From NCBI RefSeq assembly GCF_002563855.1, contig NZ_PDJQ01000001.1:1240001-1304000 (forward strand): 64,000 nt of DNA. The letters run 5' to 3'. Made by a program: the position numbers and the translations under genes. This DNA is from Tepidiforma thermophila (GTDB lineage: Bacteria; Chloroflexota; Dehalococcoidia; Tepidiformales; Tepidiformaceae). Positions within the stretch are counted from its first letter, which is position 1, and each line of letters opens with the position of its first letter. This document shows positions 24,689 to 32,811 of this stretch, piece by piece. Below the pieces are notes generated by a model. That model was given only the letters and a program-made list of their open reading frames with translations. It was not told the DNA's origin and ran no database searches.

Positions 24689-25585
24689 TCAGCTCTGCTG
24701 CAGCTCCGGGTACAGGCTGCTCGACGCCTTCATGAATCGCAGCAGCATCCGCATCTCTGCCACCCTCCGGCCCGCGGCATCATCCAGCCCCGTCTCGAAC
24801 CACAGATACTCCGTCTTCGGGCTCTGCCCAACGGCGATCACCTCGCCCGTGCACGTGTACGTCTCCCCCACCAGCGCCGGCCCGTTCACATTCCGGACCT
24901 CGATCGCCCCGAAGAGCCCCACCGCCCCGAATCCGCTCCGCACCTGTGCCACGCTCTTCGCGTACAGCATCTGCACCAGCGGCGCCATCAAGACCGGCGG
25001 CGCGCCCCACGGCAACCCCTCGCCCCGGTACCAGTCCATCGGCTCCGTCGTCACAGCCAGCCGCCGCTCCTGCTCCGCCGGGTCGCAACGAACTTCCACC
25101 GGCGCGAACCGGTGCCCCTTCTGCACACCGGCCAGGATGCGCAGCTCCCCCGGCTCGAACCGCTCCAGCGGCCGCGCCTGCAGCGCCGTCGGAACCCCCG
25201 GGTCGCCGACCGACGCCGTGCCCTGCGCCACCTGCATCCCGTCGTCGCGCACCACCCACGCCTCCACCTGCGCATCCGCCGCACCGGCCGGCGGCTCCTG
25301 GATGAACGCCCGCACCGGCTCCCGGTCGGTCGTCGCATTCAGGAAGTAGAGCGATAGCGTCCCGCGCTCGAACCACCGCCTCCCCCAGGCCTCGCGCAGC
25401 AGCGGCGGAAACAGCTCCATGTGGATCGACCCCGCCACCGTCCCGCCGCGGAACCCCAGCCGCGTCGCGGTCGCATCGTCGTGAATCGACCCCTTCGCCT
25501 CCCGCGAGGTGTTGACCGGCTGCCGCAGCGGCCCGGCCAGCACCCCGTCCTCCCTCGTGACCGTGAACTCCTCGCGAATCGTCAT
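24689..25585 (-). CDS. Hotdog-fold (MaoC/thioesterase-like) protein
   Basis: The 298-residue protein probably contains two hotdog-like halves. The first half has HDDATATRLGFRGGTVAGSIHMELFPPLL, which resembles the HG-rich central helix of MaoC or FAS1-type dehydratases. The second has NGPALVGETYTCTGEVIAVGQSPKTEYLWFE, a typical second-domain strand run. The canonical catalytic D-x4-H is not clear, so activity on acyl-CoA is only inferred. A GGAGG ribosome site precedes the ATG at 25585. Confidence 0.55.
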   Translation of the reverse strand: MTIREEFTVTREDGVLAGPLRQPVNTSREAKGSIHDDATATRLGFRGGTVAGSIHMELFPPLLREAWGRRWFERGTLSLYFLNATTDREPVRAFIQEPPAGAADAQVEAWVVRDDGMQVAQGTASVGDPGVPTALQARPLERFEPGELRILAGVQKGHRFAPVEVRCDPAEQERRLAVTTEPMDWYRGEGLPWGAPPVLMAPLVQMLYAKSVAQVRSGFGAVGLFGAIEVRNVNGPALVGETYTCTGEVIAVGQSPKTEYLWFETGLDDAAGRRVAEMRMLLRFMKASSSLYPELQQS

Positions 25586-25650
25586 CGCGCGCCTCCGAAA
25601 GCTGGATGCGCGCAGCCTACGCCGTCCGAACCGCGTTCGCCAGCGAACCC

Positions 25651-26658
25651 TCAGCCGCCGATGTGCGACATCTCCACCTTCGGCAGGCCCGCCGTCGCCT
25701 CCGTACGCTCCTCCGAATACCGGTCGCTCCGCCCGCGCCAGGTCGACGCCACGAACGCCTCCACCTCAGCATCGCTCGCCCCCGAGCGGAGCAGTCCGCG
25801 CAGGTCGTGCCCCTTCGCGCCGAACAGGCAGGTGTACAGCTGGCCCTCCGGCGAAAGCCGCAGCCGCGTGCAGTCGCCGCAGAACGGCTGCGAAATCGAC
25901 GTAATCACGCCAATCTCGCCCGCCCCGTCCACGTACCGCCACCGTTGTGCCACCTCGCCCCGGTAGTTCGCCTCCGCCGGCTCCAGCGGAAACTCCCGGC
26001 TGATCATCTCCACGATCTCCCGCCCCGTCACCACGTGGTCCAGCCGCCAGCCGTTGGTTGTCCCCACGTCCATGAACTCGATGAACCGGACGATGATGCC
26101 CGTCCCCCGGAAGTACCGCGCCAGGTCGACCACCGTGTGGTCGTTCACCCCGCGCTTCACCACCGCATTCACCTTGATCGGCCACAGGCCGGCCTCGCGC
26201 GCCGCTGCAATCCCGTCCAGCACCGTCGCTACCCCGACCCCGGCATCGTTCATCGCCCGGAACACCGCGTCGTCCAGCGAGTCGAGCGACACCGTCACCC
26301 GCTGCAGCCCGGCTGCCGCCAGCCGCTTCGCCTGCGCCCGCAGCAGGCTCCCGTTCGTCGTCAGCGTCAGGTCCCGCACCCCGGGGATGGCCCGGATCGC
26401 CGCGATCAGCCGGTCGAGGTCCCGCCGCACCAGCGGTTCGCCGCCCGTGATGCGCACCTTCTCCACGCCCAGCCCCACGAGAATCCGCGTCACCCGCGTG
26501 ATCTCCTCGTAGGTCAGCAGCTCATCCCGCTCCAGGAACTGGTAATCCGGCCCGAACACCTCCCGTGGCATGCAGTACACGCAGCGGAAGTTGCACCGGT
26601 CCGTCACCGAAATCCGCAGGTCGCGCAGGGGCCGGTCGAAACGGTCCGTGACAGCCAT
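25651..26658 (-). CDS. moaA: GTP 3',8-cyclase, molybdenum cofactor biosynthesis
   Basis: This 335-residue radical SAM enzyme converts GTP to 3',8-cyclo-GTP, the first step of molybdopterin synthesis. The N-terminal cluster motif is CxxxCxxC at Cys22, Cys26 and Cys29. The second 4Fe-4S site uses Cys260, Cys263 and Cys277, in the MoaA-specific CGDCTRLRLSPEG region. The chain ends in the conserved Gly-Gly tail (SHIGG). Start ATG 26658 follows TACGCT (26672-26667) by eight bases. No other moa gene is nearby. Confidence 0.95.
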   Translation of the reverse strand: MAVTDRFDRPLRDLRISVTDRCNFRCVYCMPREVFGPDYQFLERDELLTYEEITRVTRILVGLGVEKVRITGGEPLVRRDLDRLIAAIRAIPGVRDLTLTTNGSLLRAQAKRLAAAGLQRVTVSLDSLDDAVFRAMNDAGVGVATVLDGIAAAREAGLWPIKVNAVVKRGVNDHTVVDLARYFRGTGIIVRFIEFMDVGTTNGWRLDHVVTGREIVEMISREFPLEPAEANYRGEVAQRWRYVDGAGEIGVITSISQPFCGDCTRLRLSPEGQLYTCLFGAKGHDLRGLLRSGASDAEVEAFVASTWRGRSDRYSEERTEATAGLPKVEMSHIGG

Positions 26659-26710
26659 CGCCCGCTAGCGTAGCGCACCCGGCCCCGTCGTGCTCAACCG
26701 GGCATAACGC

Positions 26711-27211
26711 TTAGCTCTGCGTTGCCGCCGTCGAACCCTGCGCCGTGCCCTCGCTCCCCGCTCCCGCGTCGGTGTATTTCAGCAGTGCCTCATCGTACTT
26801 CCTGATCCGCTCCGCCAGCTGCTCCCGCATGCTCGCCATCTTCGCCATCTTCTGGTCGATGAGCTGAATCTGGTGGAGCGTCACCTCCCGTGCCCGGCGA
26901 AGCTTCTCCGCCTTCTCGGCCGCATCCGCATCCGCCCGCCAGCCCGCCCGGATCTGCAGCCGGACATCCTCCGCGTCCAGCATCTCCTTGATCTCGGCCA
27001 GCGAAAAGCCCAGCAGCTCCTTCAGCTGCCGAATCCGCTCGATCCGCTCCATGTCCTCCGGCGAATACAGCCGGAACCCGCCTTCCATCCGGGTCGGCGG
27101 CGCCAGCAGCCCCTTCTCTTCGTAGTACCGCAGCGTGCGCTGCGTCAGCTTCGCACGCTCCGCGGCCTCGCCAATCTGGAGAAACCGTTCCTGGCCGGTC
27201 GTATCAGTCAT
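26711..27211 (-). CDS. MerR family transcriptional regulator
   Basis: The 166-residue regulator opens with a winged helix (LQIGEAAERAKLTQRTLRYYEEKGLLAPPTR then GGFRLYSPEDMERI), followed by a long coiled coil (about residues 75-140) for dimerisation. No metal-binding Cys cluster is present, so an organic ligand or acyl-CoA sensor is more likely than a metal sensor. Its own promoter contains a perfect dyad resembling LiuR-type MerR operators, suggesting autoregulation and a link to acyl-CoA or branched-chain catabolism. Confidence 0.88.
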   Translation of the reverse strand: MTDTTGQERFLQIGEAAERAKLTQRTLRYYEEKGLLAPPTRMEGGFRLYSPEDMERIERIRQLKELLGFSLAEIKEMLDAEDVRLQIRAGWRADADAAEKAEKLRRAREVTLHQIQLIDQKMAKMASMREQLAERIRKYDEALLKYTDAGAGSEGTAQGSTAATQS

Positions 27212-27221
27212 GACCCTCCCC

Positions 27222-27249
27222 AGTCTAACAACATTGACGCGAACGTCAA
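27222..27249 (-). promoter_or_regulatory. Promoter and operator of the MerR gene
   Basis: On the minus strand TTGACG (27249-27244) and TAGACT (27227-27222) are 16 bases apart. A perfect inverted repeat, TTGACG-4-CGTCAA (27234-27249), covers the -35. The element overlaps the stop codon of the upstream DUF4838 gene (27246). The dyad matches the known TTGACGT-type site of MerR-family regulators such as LiuR. Confidence 0.6.
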
Positions 27250-29105
27250 CGTACGGGATCGCCCCGCCCCGCGGCCATCGCCCGCACCCGGTCGGTATGC
27301 CACCGCGCGCCGCGCAGCATCGGCTCCGCGAGCGCGCTCCACGCCGACCCTCCGTGCGCATGGTACCAGTCTCCAAGCGCACGGAGATGAACATCCGCCA
27401 TCCCAAGGTGCGCCTGCGCTTCCGCAGCCTGCCCCTGCATCACGGCATCCCACGCAATCACCCGCTCCGCAAGGTGCATGCCGGCGGCCACCGTCGGCGC
27501 CAGCTCCTCCACCGCCTCGAGCCCCGCCCCGTCGACCGCAATCGGCAGCGCCTGCGCCGCCGCCGCAAACTCCTCCAGCGCCCGTGCTGCCCGGCCGGCC
27601 AGCCCCCGGAGCTCCTCGGCCGGCCGGTCGTTGTAGTCGAGCACGTCGCCGCGACCCATCGGCTCCAGCCCGCCCCGGTCCAGCAGCTGCCGGCAGGCCG
27701 CATCCAGCCGTCGGTACGCCTCCGCAAACACCGCCGCTTGCTCGCCAAAGTTCGCCCGGCAGAACGACGCCAGCGCCTCCGCTGCGTCCCCTCCGCCGTC
27801 CCATGCGCACCGCGCGAACCACCACGCGTGCCACGTCGGTCCCCACCACGGCCGTGGCGAAACCGCCAGGTCCAGCAGTCCGCCGAGTCCCAGCTCGCGG
27901 TATGCCGCAGCATCCCGCGGCAGCACCTCCAGGTGCGGCGGAGCCATCCACTTGAACAGGATCCCATCGCTGTAGTACTCGAAGGCACGCACCCGCTCCG
28001 GCCCGCCGAACCACGCAATGAGCCCCCGCAGCTCCTGCAGGTGCTGGCGGTTCCGCAAGCAGGCTTCGTCATCGAGCGCGTGCGCATAACACCGGTTCCG
28101 CGGCGCCCAGAGCGCATCCACGTTCGCGCGCGGCTCCACCCGCGTCGGCGGCGCAATCGTGTCGTGGTACGCCAGGTGCGCAATCCGCGCCCCGGGCGCC
28201 GCCTCCTCGGCCGCCTCTGCCACCAGGTTCGTCGCCAGGAGCGCCTGGTCGGAAGGCGTCAGCTCCGCGCAGCCCGCGCACGCGCACCAGCCGCCACCCC
28301 GCAGGTCGTCCGCCCACAGGTGGTAGATGTCGCACCCCGCGAACCGCGCGAAAAACCGCCGCGCCCCCTCCTGCAGCGCCCGCCGCGCCCCCGCGTTCGA
28401 AACGCACAGGTTGAACTCCCGCGACCGCCGGCCGTCCCGCTCCGGGAACCACTCCGGGTGCTCCTCAAACGCCTCCCGCGGCACCAGGGTCGAAAGGTGG
28501 TGCCCTCCGAATTCCAGCCGCAGTCCCAGCCGCCGTGCCTCTGCCCGGACCGCCTCCCCCTCCCGGTCCCACAGCGCGAACAATCGCCCCGTGCGTCCGC
28601 CGCCCGGCCGGTCCCACGGGCTCGGCGGCGTATCGTGCAGGAACACGGTGTTCAGCCCATTTCGGCTTGCGAACGCGAACCACTCCCGCCACTGCTCGTG
28701 GAGCCCATCGCACCCCAGCACCAGGCCCCGCTCCCGGAACGCCGGCCGGAACTCGTGCCGCCCCTCGCGAACCTCTCCCCCTGGTGGCCCCGCAACCTCA
28801 CGCCCCGGGCAGGGCGTCAGCAGCCCAAGCTCCCGCCGCAGCCACGCGGCCCCGTCGAGCAGGTCCCGCAGCGTCCCGGCCGCCACGACCAGCCGCTCCG
28901 GCCCGGCCTCAACCGTGAACCCCGGCGACCCGGCCTCCCGCTCCAGCCGGAACACGATGGCGCCGTCGCGCTCCCCGGGCGCCGGGGGCACCCCCGTTTC
29001 CGCTGCCGGATGCCCCGACCGGAACTCCACAGCTGCGAGGGCTGCCGGCTCGCCGCCCTCGGCCTCAACCCGCCATGTGCGCACCGTCGCCGCCGCAACG
29101 CTCAT
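27246..29105 (-). CDS. DUF4838 family protein (alpha-glucuronidase-like N-domain)
   Basis: The 619-residue protein has an N-terminal domain (residues about 50-110; AGTLRDLLDGAAWLRREL) like the non-catalytic alpha/beta domain that precedes GH20/GH67 barrels. A TIM-barrel-like DUF4838 region follows (WREWFAFASRNGLNTVFLHD, then the HPEWFP, IYHLWADDL and IAHLAYHDT strands). A helical C-terminal domain completes it. No signal peptide is seen. Relatives are found in carbohydrate clusters, but no enzyme activity is established to my knowledge. Start chosen at 29105, about ten bases after GGAG; 29114 is possible. Confidence 0.75.
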   Translation of the reverse strand: MSVAAATVRTWRVEAEGGEPAALAAVEFRSGHPAAETGVPPAPGERDGAIVFRLEREAGSPGFTVEAGPERLVVAAGTLRDLLDGAAWLRRELGLLTPCPGREVAGPPGGEVREGRHEFRPAFRERGLVLGCDGLHEQWREWFAFASRNGLNTVFLHDTPPSPWDRPGGGRTGRLFALWDREGEAVRAEARRLGLRLEFGGHHLSTLVPREAFEEHPEWFPERDGRRSREFNLCVSNAGARRALQEGARRFFARFAGCDIYHLWADDLRGGGWCACAGCAELTPSDQALLATNLVAEAAEEAAPGARIAHLAYHDTIAPPTRVEPRANVDALWAPRNRCYAHALDDEACLRNRQHLQELRGLIAWFGGPERVRAFEYYSDGILFKWMAPPHLEVLPRDAAAYRELGLGGLLDLAVSPRPWWGPTWHAWWFARCAWDGGGDAAEALASFCRANFGEQAAVFAEAYRRLDAACRQLLDRGGLEPMGRGDVLDYNDRPAEELRGLAGRAARALEEFAAAAQALPIAVDGAGLEAVEELAPTVAAGMHLAERVIAWDAVMQGQAAEAQAHLGMADVHLRALGDWYHAHGGSAWSALAEPMLRGARWHTDRVRAMAAGRGDPVR

Positions 29106-29157
29106 GCCCGGCATTCTCCGCGCTGGAGGTCCCGAGCACCAGTTCTGCCAGCCCCGC

Positions 29158-29754
29158 CTACGATGCCTGCTCCTGCACCCGGGCGGCCAGCTCCTCCACC
29201 ACCTGCCGCACAAACGCCCGCTGCGCCGGCAGCAGCTCCACAAACTGCAGCCGCAGCAGCACCTCCCCGCCCTGCTCCTCCGCACCCACCACCGCACACA
29301 GCAGCTCGCTGCTGAACGCCCCCGCCCACACCCGCACCTGCACCTGCCGCCCCCCGGGCCGGCTCGGCACCCGCACCGCCATACCGCCCATCGAAATGTC
29401 CACCATCCGCCCATCCTGCCGCGAACTCCCCAGCACCGACCGCACCTCAACCCGGTACTCCGCCCGGTAGCGAGGGTATTGCCTCCGGTACACCGGCTGC
29501 CACGGCCCCAGCGAACGGAACGCCACCGCCCGCTCCGTGTGTCCGATGTACGCCGCCCGCTGCGTCATTCGGCGCGTACCGTCCAGTGCCACGAGCACGT
29601 ACTCCGCATCCGGGTCCCACGCAGGCATCGCGCCGTCGATACGCACGGCCAGCCCGCCCTCGCGCACGGCCGCCACCTCGCCCGCCCACTGCGCCGGCTG
29701 GGTCGACCGCAGCACCACCGTCACCGGCGTACCCGGCACCGGAAACTGCGCCAT
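29158..29754 (-). CDS. PilZ domain protein (c-di-GMP effector)
   Basis: The 198-residue protein has an N-terminal YcgR-like beta domain (residues 1-85) and a C-terminal PilZ domain. The cyclic-di-GMP signature is intact: RxxxR at Arg91-Arg95 (RQYPR) and DxSxxG at 119-124 (DISMGG). It should bind c-di-GMP and relay it to motility, surface or enzyme targets, none of which is encoded nearby. The ATG at 29754 gives the usual YcgR-type start; an upstream extension lacks support. Confidence 0.9.
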   Translation of the reverse strand: MAQFPVPGTPVTVVLRSTQPAQWAGEVAAVREGGLAVRIDGAMPAWDPDAEYVLVALDGTRRMTQRAAYIGHTERAVAFRSLGPWQPVYRRQYPRYRAEYRVEVRSVLGSSRQDGRMVDISMGGMAVRVPSRPGGRQVQVRVWAGAFSSELLCAVVGAEEQGGEVLLRLQFVELLPAQRAFVRQVVEELAARVQEQAS

Positions 29755-29824
29755 AGCACCCCGGTTATCGGCAACAATTCGCCTTCTCCACACCGTTATT
29801 CAACGGCTGGAGTACGATCGCCCC

Positions 29825-30391
29825 ATGCCGGTGCCCGTGCTCGAACCGATGCAGCCAGCCGACATCCCCGATGTCATCGCCGTCGAACGCGCTGCCTATA
29901 CCGCCGGCTGGCCCACCACCGCCTTCGAGCGCGAACTGACCGCCAACGCCATGGCCCGCTACCTCGTCGTCCGCGCGGACAGTGCCCCCGCCTCCCCGCT
30001 CGTCGCCTTTGGCGGCCTCTGGCTCATGGTCGACCAGGCCCACATCGTCACCGTCGCGGTGCGGCCCGAACTCCAGCGCCGCGGTTACGGCCGACTCGTC
30101 CTCCACGGCCTCATCGAACTCGCCAACGCGGCCGGCATGGACTCCGTCACGCTCGAAGTCCGCGTCTCGAACGACGCCGCCCGCGCCCTCTACCGCCGCT
30201 ACGGCTTCTACGAAGTCGGGGTCCGCAAGCGCTACTATGCCGATAACCGCGAAGACGCCATCATCATGACCACCGAGGCGCTCGCCTCGCCCGCCTACCA
30301 GCAGCGCCTCGAACGCCTCCGCGCCGAGCTCGCGGCCCGCTTCCCCGGCGGCTTCATCTCCCGCCACCTCGAGGCCGTCCGCACCGCCTGA
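29825..30391 (+). CDS. GNAT family N-acetyltransferase (RimI-like)
   Basis: The 188-residue protein has a GNAT fold with the acetyl-CoA pyrophosphate loop VRPELQRRGYGRLVL (R/Q-x-x-G-x-G/A) and the following LEVRVSNDAARALYRRYGF segment, which is very like RimI and its relatives acting on ribosomal-protein or peptide N-termini. A 25-residue C-terminal extension is unusual for RimI, so rimI is not assigned. ATG start six bases after TACGAT (29813-29818). Confidence 0.88.
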   Translation: MPVPVLEPMQPADIPDVIAVERAAYTAGWPTTAFERELTANAMARYLVVRADSAPASPLVAFGGLWLMVDQAHIVTVAVRPELQRRGYGRLVLHGLIELANAAGMDSVTLEVRVSNDAARALYRRYGFYEVGVRKRYYADNREDAIIMTTEALASPAYQQRLERLRAELAARFPGGFISRHLEAVRTA

Positions 30392-30421
30392 CGCCGCCAG
30401 TACGCCCCCGGAGCCCGCCCT

Positions 30422-30976
30422 GTGACAACCATCTACTACACCGCCGTCAGCCTCGACGGCTTCATCGCCGACCAGCACAACTCGCTCGACTGGCTCTTCC
30501 AGTTCAACCTTGCTGAGCCGCCCGACTGGCCCGCGTTCATCGAACGCATCGGCGCCCTCGCCATGGGCGCCACCACCTGGAGCTGGCTGCTCGACCACGA
30601 GCTCCTGCCGCCCGGCGGCGACCCCAAGCCCTGGCCTTACGTCCAGCCGGCCTGGGTCTTCACCCACCGCGCCTGGCCGGCCCCCGCCGGCGCCGAAATC
30701 CGCTTTGTACAGGGCGACGTCCGCCCGGTCTACGCCGAAATGGCCCGCGCTGCCGGCGGCCGCGATATCTGGCTCGTCGGCGGCGGCGACCTCGTCGGCC
30801 AATTCTGGGACGCCGGCCTCCTCGATGAAATCATCGTCGATGTCGCCCCCGTCACCCTCGGTTCCGGCGCACCGCTCCTCCCCCGCCGCGTCACCGCTCC
30901 GCCCCTCCGCCTCGCAGGCGTCCGCGAACACGCCGCCGGCTTCGTCCAGCTCCGCTACACCGTCGAACGCGCCTAG
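30422..30976 (+). CDS. Dihydrofolate reductase/RibD C-terminal-like protein
   Basis: The 184-residue protein is of the DHFR-like superfamily closest to the RibD C-terminal reductase domain: IYYTAVSLDGFIAD at the N-terminus, MGATTWSWLL, and the NADPH-binding IWLVGGGDLVGQFWDAGLLDEI. The function is probably NADPH-dependent reduction, but stand-alone family members are mostly uncharacterised. The GTG start has GGAG eight bases upstream, and the gene follows the acetyltransferase by 30 bases, likely cotranscribed. Confidence 0.85.
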   Translation: MTTIYYTAVSLDGFIADQHNSLDWLFQFNLAEPPDWPAFIERIGALAMGATTWSWLLDHELLPPGGDPKPWPYVQPAWVFTHRAWPAPAGAEIRFVQGDVRPVYAEMARAAGGRDIWLVGGGDLVGQFWDAGLLDEIIVDVAPVTLGSGAPLLPRRVTAPPLRLAGVREHAAGFVQLRYTVERA

Positions 30977-31004
30977 CACTCCCCTGCCGCGGGAAGCCCG
31001 TGCC

Positions 31005-31343
31005 TCAGCCCGCCGCCGCGTCCAGCTCCCGCACCAGCTCCTGCAGCACCCGTTCCGCCCGCTCCAGCCGCGCGAGGATGCCCCACGGCCCGTGGATGTT
31101 CAGGGTCATGTTCTCCGCCTGCCCGCGCACGCCCGGCAGCCGGCCCCGCTTGCCCGCCGCTTCCTCGTACCGCCGCAGCTCGGGCGAACCCTCGCCATAA
31201 ATCGCCGTCAGGATCTCCACCGTGCGGTCGTCCCAGAGGTCGTAATCGAACGGATTCGGCCCGCTCCCCCGCAGCCGCCCGATCTTCTCGATCTGCCGCT
31301 GGATCCGTTCCTTCGCCCGCGCCGGGTTCGCCACACTCGTCAT
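31005..31343 (-). CDS. Conserved small soluble protein, unknown function
   Basis: This 112-residue helical protein has no recognised domain: a basic N-terminal helix (ARAKERIQRQIEKIG), a central DYDLWDDRTVEIL segment and a C-terminal amphipathic helix. The ATG at 31343 follows TACACT (31356-31351) by seven bases, a clear leaderless start that supports it being a real gene. It is convergent with the RibD-like gene. Confidence 0.55.
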   Translation of the reverse strand: MTSVANPARAKERIQRQIEKIGRLRGSGPNPFDYDLWDDRTVEILTAIYGEGSPELRRYEEAAGKRGRLPGVRGQAENMTLNIHGPWGILARLERAERVLQELVRELDAAAG

Positions 31344-31382
31344 AGCCGCGAGTGTACCCCCTCCCGCGTCACCGGCAACCGC

Positions 31383-31802
31383 TCAGGCAGCCTGCTGCGC
31401 GCCCTGCAGCTCAAACGCCAGGTCGCCCAGCCGCACCAGCGCCACCAGCACCTCTGCCCTGCCCCCCGGCGCCAGCCGCAGCGCGCCCTCGAGCGCCTCC
31501 GCCAGCCGCGCTTCCGCCTCGCCCCCGTAGAAGGCGCCCGGCCGCACCACCCCAAGGCTTGCGCTCGCGAACACGCGCCCCCCGCCGTCGCGGCAGGCCA
31601 GGGCAACCGCCACGTGGTCCACCCCGAACGGCCGCCGCATCGTTGCCATCTCCTCCCGCGCCCACGCCGCCACCCGCACCGCGAGGTCCGTGCTGTCTTC
31701 CAGCCGCTCGACCGTCCACGTCCGCTCCGAAACGCCGACTCCCTCGCGGATCAGCTGCGCCACCCGCCGGCGTGTTCCCCAGCGTCGCCATCGTCCCAGC
31801 AT
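31383..31802 (-). CDS. Hypothetical protein
   Basis: The product of about 139 residues has a basic N-terminus (RWRRWGTRRRVAQLI) and a mixed alpha/beta body with DHVAVALACRDGGGRVFASASLG. It resembles no family I can name. The start is uncertain (ATG 31802, GTG just upstream, or an internal GTG). It lies upstream of the 112-residue gene on the same strand but is separated from it by that gene's promoter. Confidence 0.4.
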   Translation of the reverse strand: MLGRWRRWGTRRRVAQLIREGVGVSERTWTVERLEDSTDLAVRVAAWAREEMATMRRPFGVDHVAVALACRDGGGRVFASASLGVVRPGAFYGGEAEARLAEALEGALRLAPGGRAEVLVALVRLGDLAFELQGAQQAA

Positions 31803-31909
31803 CACCCATATCGTCGGCAACCCCGCCTCCCTGCCGCCCCGCCCGGCGCAACCTGTCACATCTCCGTCACTCGCCAGCCCCTCCCGCGCCCCCTACAATC
31901 ACAAACGCC

Positions 31910-32359
31910 GTGGACAACGATTTCAGCGTTGACCTGGACGACATCATCGCGACCATCCGGTCGCACGACGTCGTAATCGCCCGCTTCGTCACCGTCCACC
32001 GTCGGCTCCTGTTCGACTTCCGCGCCACCTCCTCCGAGCCCCCGCTCGTCTGCGCGGTCGACCCCCTCCCCTCCATCGAGGCCCGCTACCGTCACCTCCG
32101 TGAATTGCGCCCCGGCCTCGGTGCTCCGCCACGGCTCGTGACCGTCTTCTGGCCCCGCTACGTCGCCTCCCTCGCCGGCACCGCAGCCTGGCAGGCAGTC
32201 CGCGACCGCCTCATCACAGCCGGCCACCCCGGCGCGGTCGCCCGCGCCGAGGCCGCGCTCGCGGAACTCATCGCCCTCGAGCGCGACGCCCAGCGCGAAG
32301 CCATCCTCGGCGGGCGCGCTTTCCGCACCATCTGGAGCGCCTCCCCTTCGCCCCGCTGA
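31910..32359 (+). CDS. Hypothetical soluble protein upstream of a zincin
   Basis: The product has 149 residues. The first half is predicted beta-strand rich (DDIIATIRSHDVVIARFVTVHRRLLFDFR) and the second half alpha-helical with many Ala/Arg. No known motif. GTG start at 31910, ten bases after TACAAT (31894-31899). Its stop overlaps the ATG of the zincin gene (TGATG), so the two are translationally coupled and probably act together. Confidence 0.55.
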   Translation: MDNDFSVDLDDIIATIRSHDVVIARFVTVHRRLLFDFRATSSEPPLVCAVDPLPSIEARYRHLRELRPGLGAPPRLVTVFWPRYVASLAGTAAWQAVRDRLITAGHPGAVARAEAALAELIALERDAQREAILGGRAFRTIWSASPSPR

Positions 32360-32733
32360 TGCGCGTCGACCGTAAAACCTTCCGCCGTCTCGTCCGCGAG
32401 GCCGTCGCCTCGCTGCCCCCGGAGCTCCTCGCCCGCGTCCACAACGTCGATATCGTCATCGAATCCCGCCCAACCGCCCGCGACCGCAAGCTCGCCGGCA
32501 TCGGCCCCAACGACCTCCTCCTCGGCCTCTACCACGGCATCCCGCTCACCCACCGCGGCGAGAACTACAACCTTGTCGCCCCCGACAAAATCTCCATCTA
32601 CCACGAGCACATCGAGGCCATCTGCAACTCCGAAGACGAGGTCCGCGAGCAGGTCCGGAAAACCGTCCTGCACGAGCTCGGCCATTATTTCGGCATCGAT
32701 GACGACCGCCTCGAAGAGCTCGGCATGGGCTGA
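32359..32733 (+). CDS. Minimal zinc metallopeptidase (zincin family)
   Basis: The 124-residue protein is of the PF06262-type metallopeptidase family, cytoplasmic and among the smallest zincins. The zinc motif HELGHYFGID covers residues 105-114 (His105, Glu106, His109). The N-terminal helix and DIVIESRPTA strand fit the family. Substrate unknown. It is coupled to the preceding 149-residue gene; the promoter of the LCP gene follows. Confidence 0.88.
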   Translation: MRVDRKTFRRLVREAVASLPPELLARVHNVDIVIESRPTARDRKLAGIGPNDLLLGLYHGIPLTHRGENYNLVAPDKISIYHEHIEAICNSEDEVREQVRKTVLHELGHYFGIDDDRLEELGMG

Positions 32734-32774
32734 CCGCCCCGTTGCCCCACGGCAAGGTTCCGCAAACCCGCCGA

Positions 32775-32804
32775 TTGACCCTCCCCGCAACCCGCGCGTA
32801 GCTT
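32775..32804 (+). promoter_or_regulatory. Promoter of the LCP gene, leaderless
   Basis: TTGACC (32775-32780) and TAGCTT (32799-32804) are 18 bases apart, and the GTG at 32812 follows the -10 by seven bases. An in-frame TTG at 32803 would lie inside the -10 itself and is excluded. Confidence 0.6.
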
Positions 32805-32811
32805 GGACCGT

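Noticed and set aside
24573-25349. Plus-strand frame starting at a TTG in the orphan promoter
   Set aside because: It is antisense to the hotdog gene and its start lies in the -35 element.
32803-32811. TTG start for the LCP gene
   Set aside because: The codon overlaps the -10 hexamer, upstream of the predicted transcript start; GTG 32812 fits both promoter and family.
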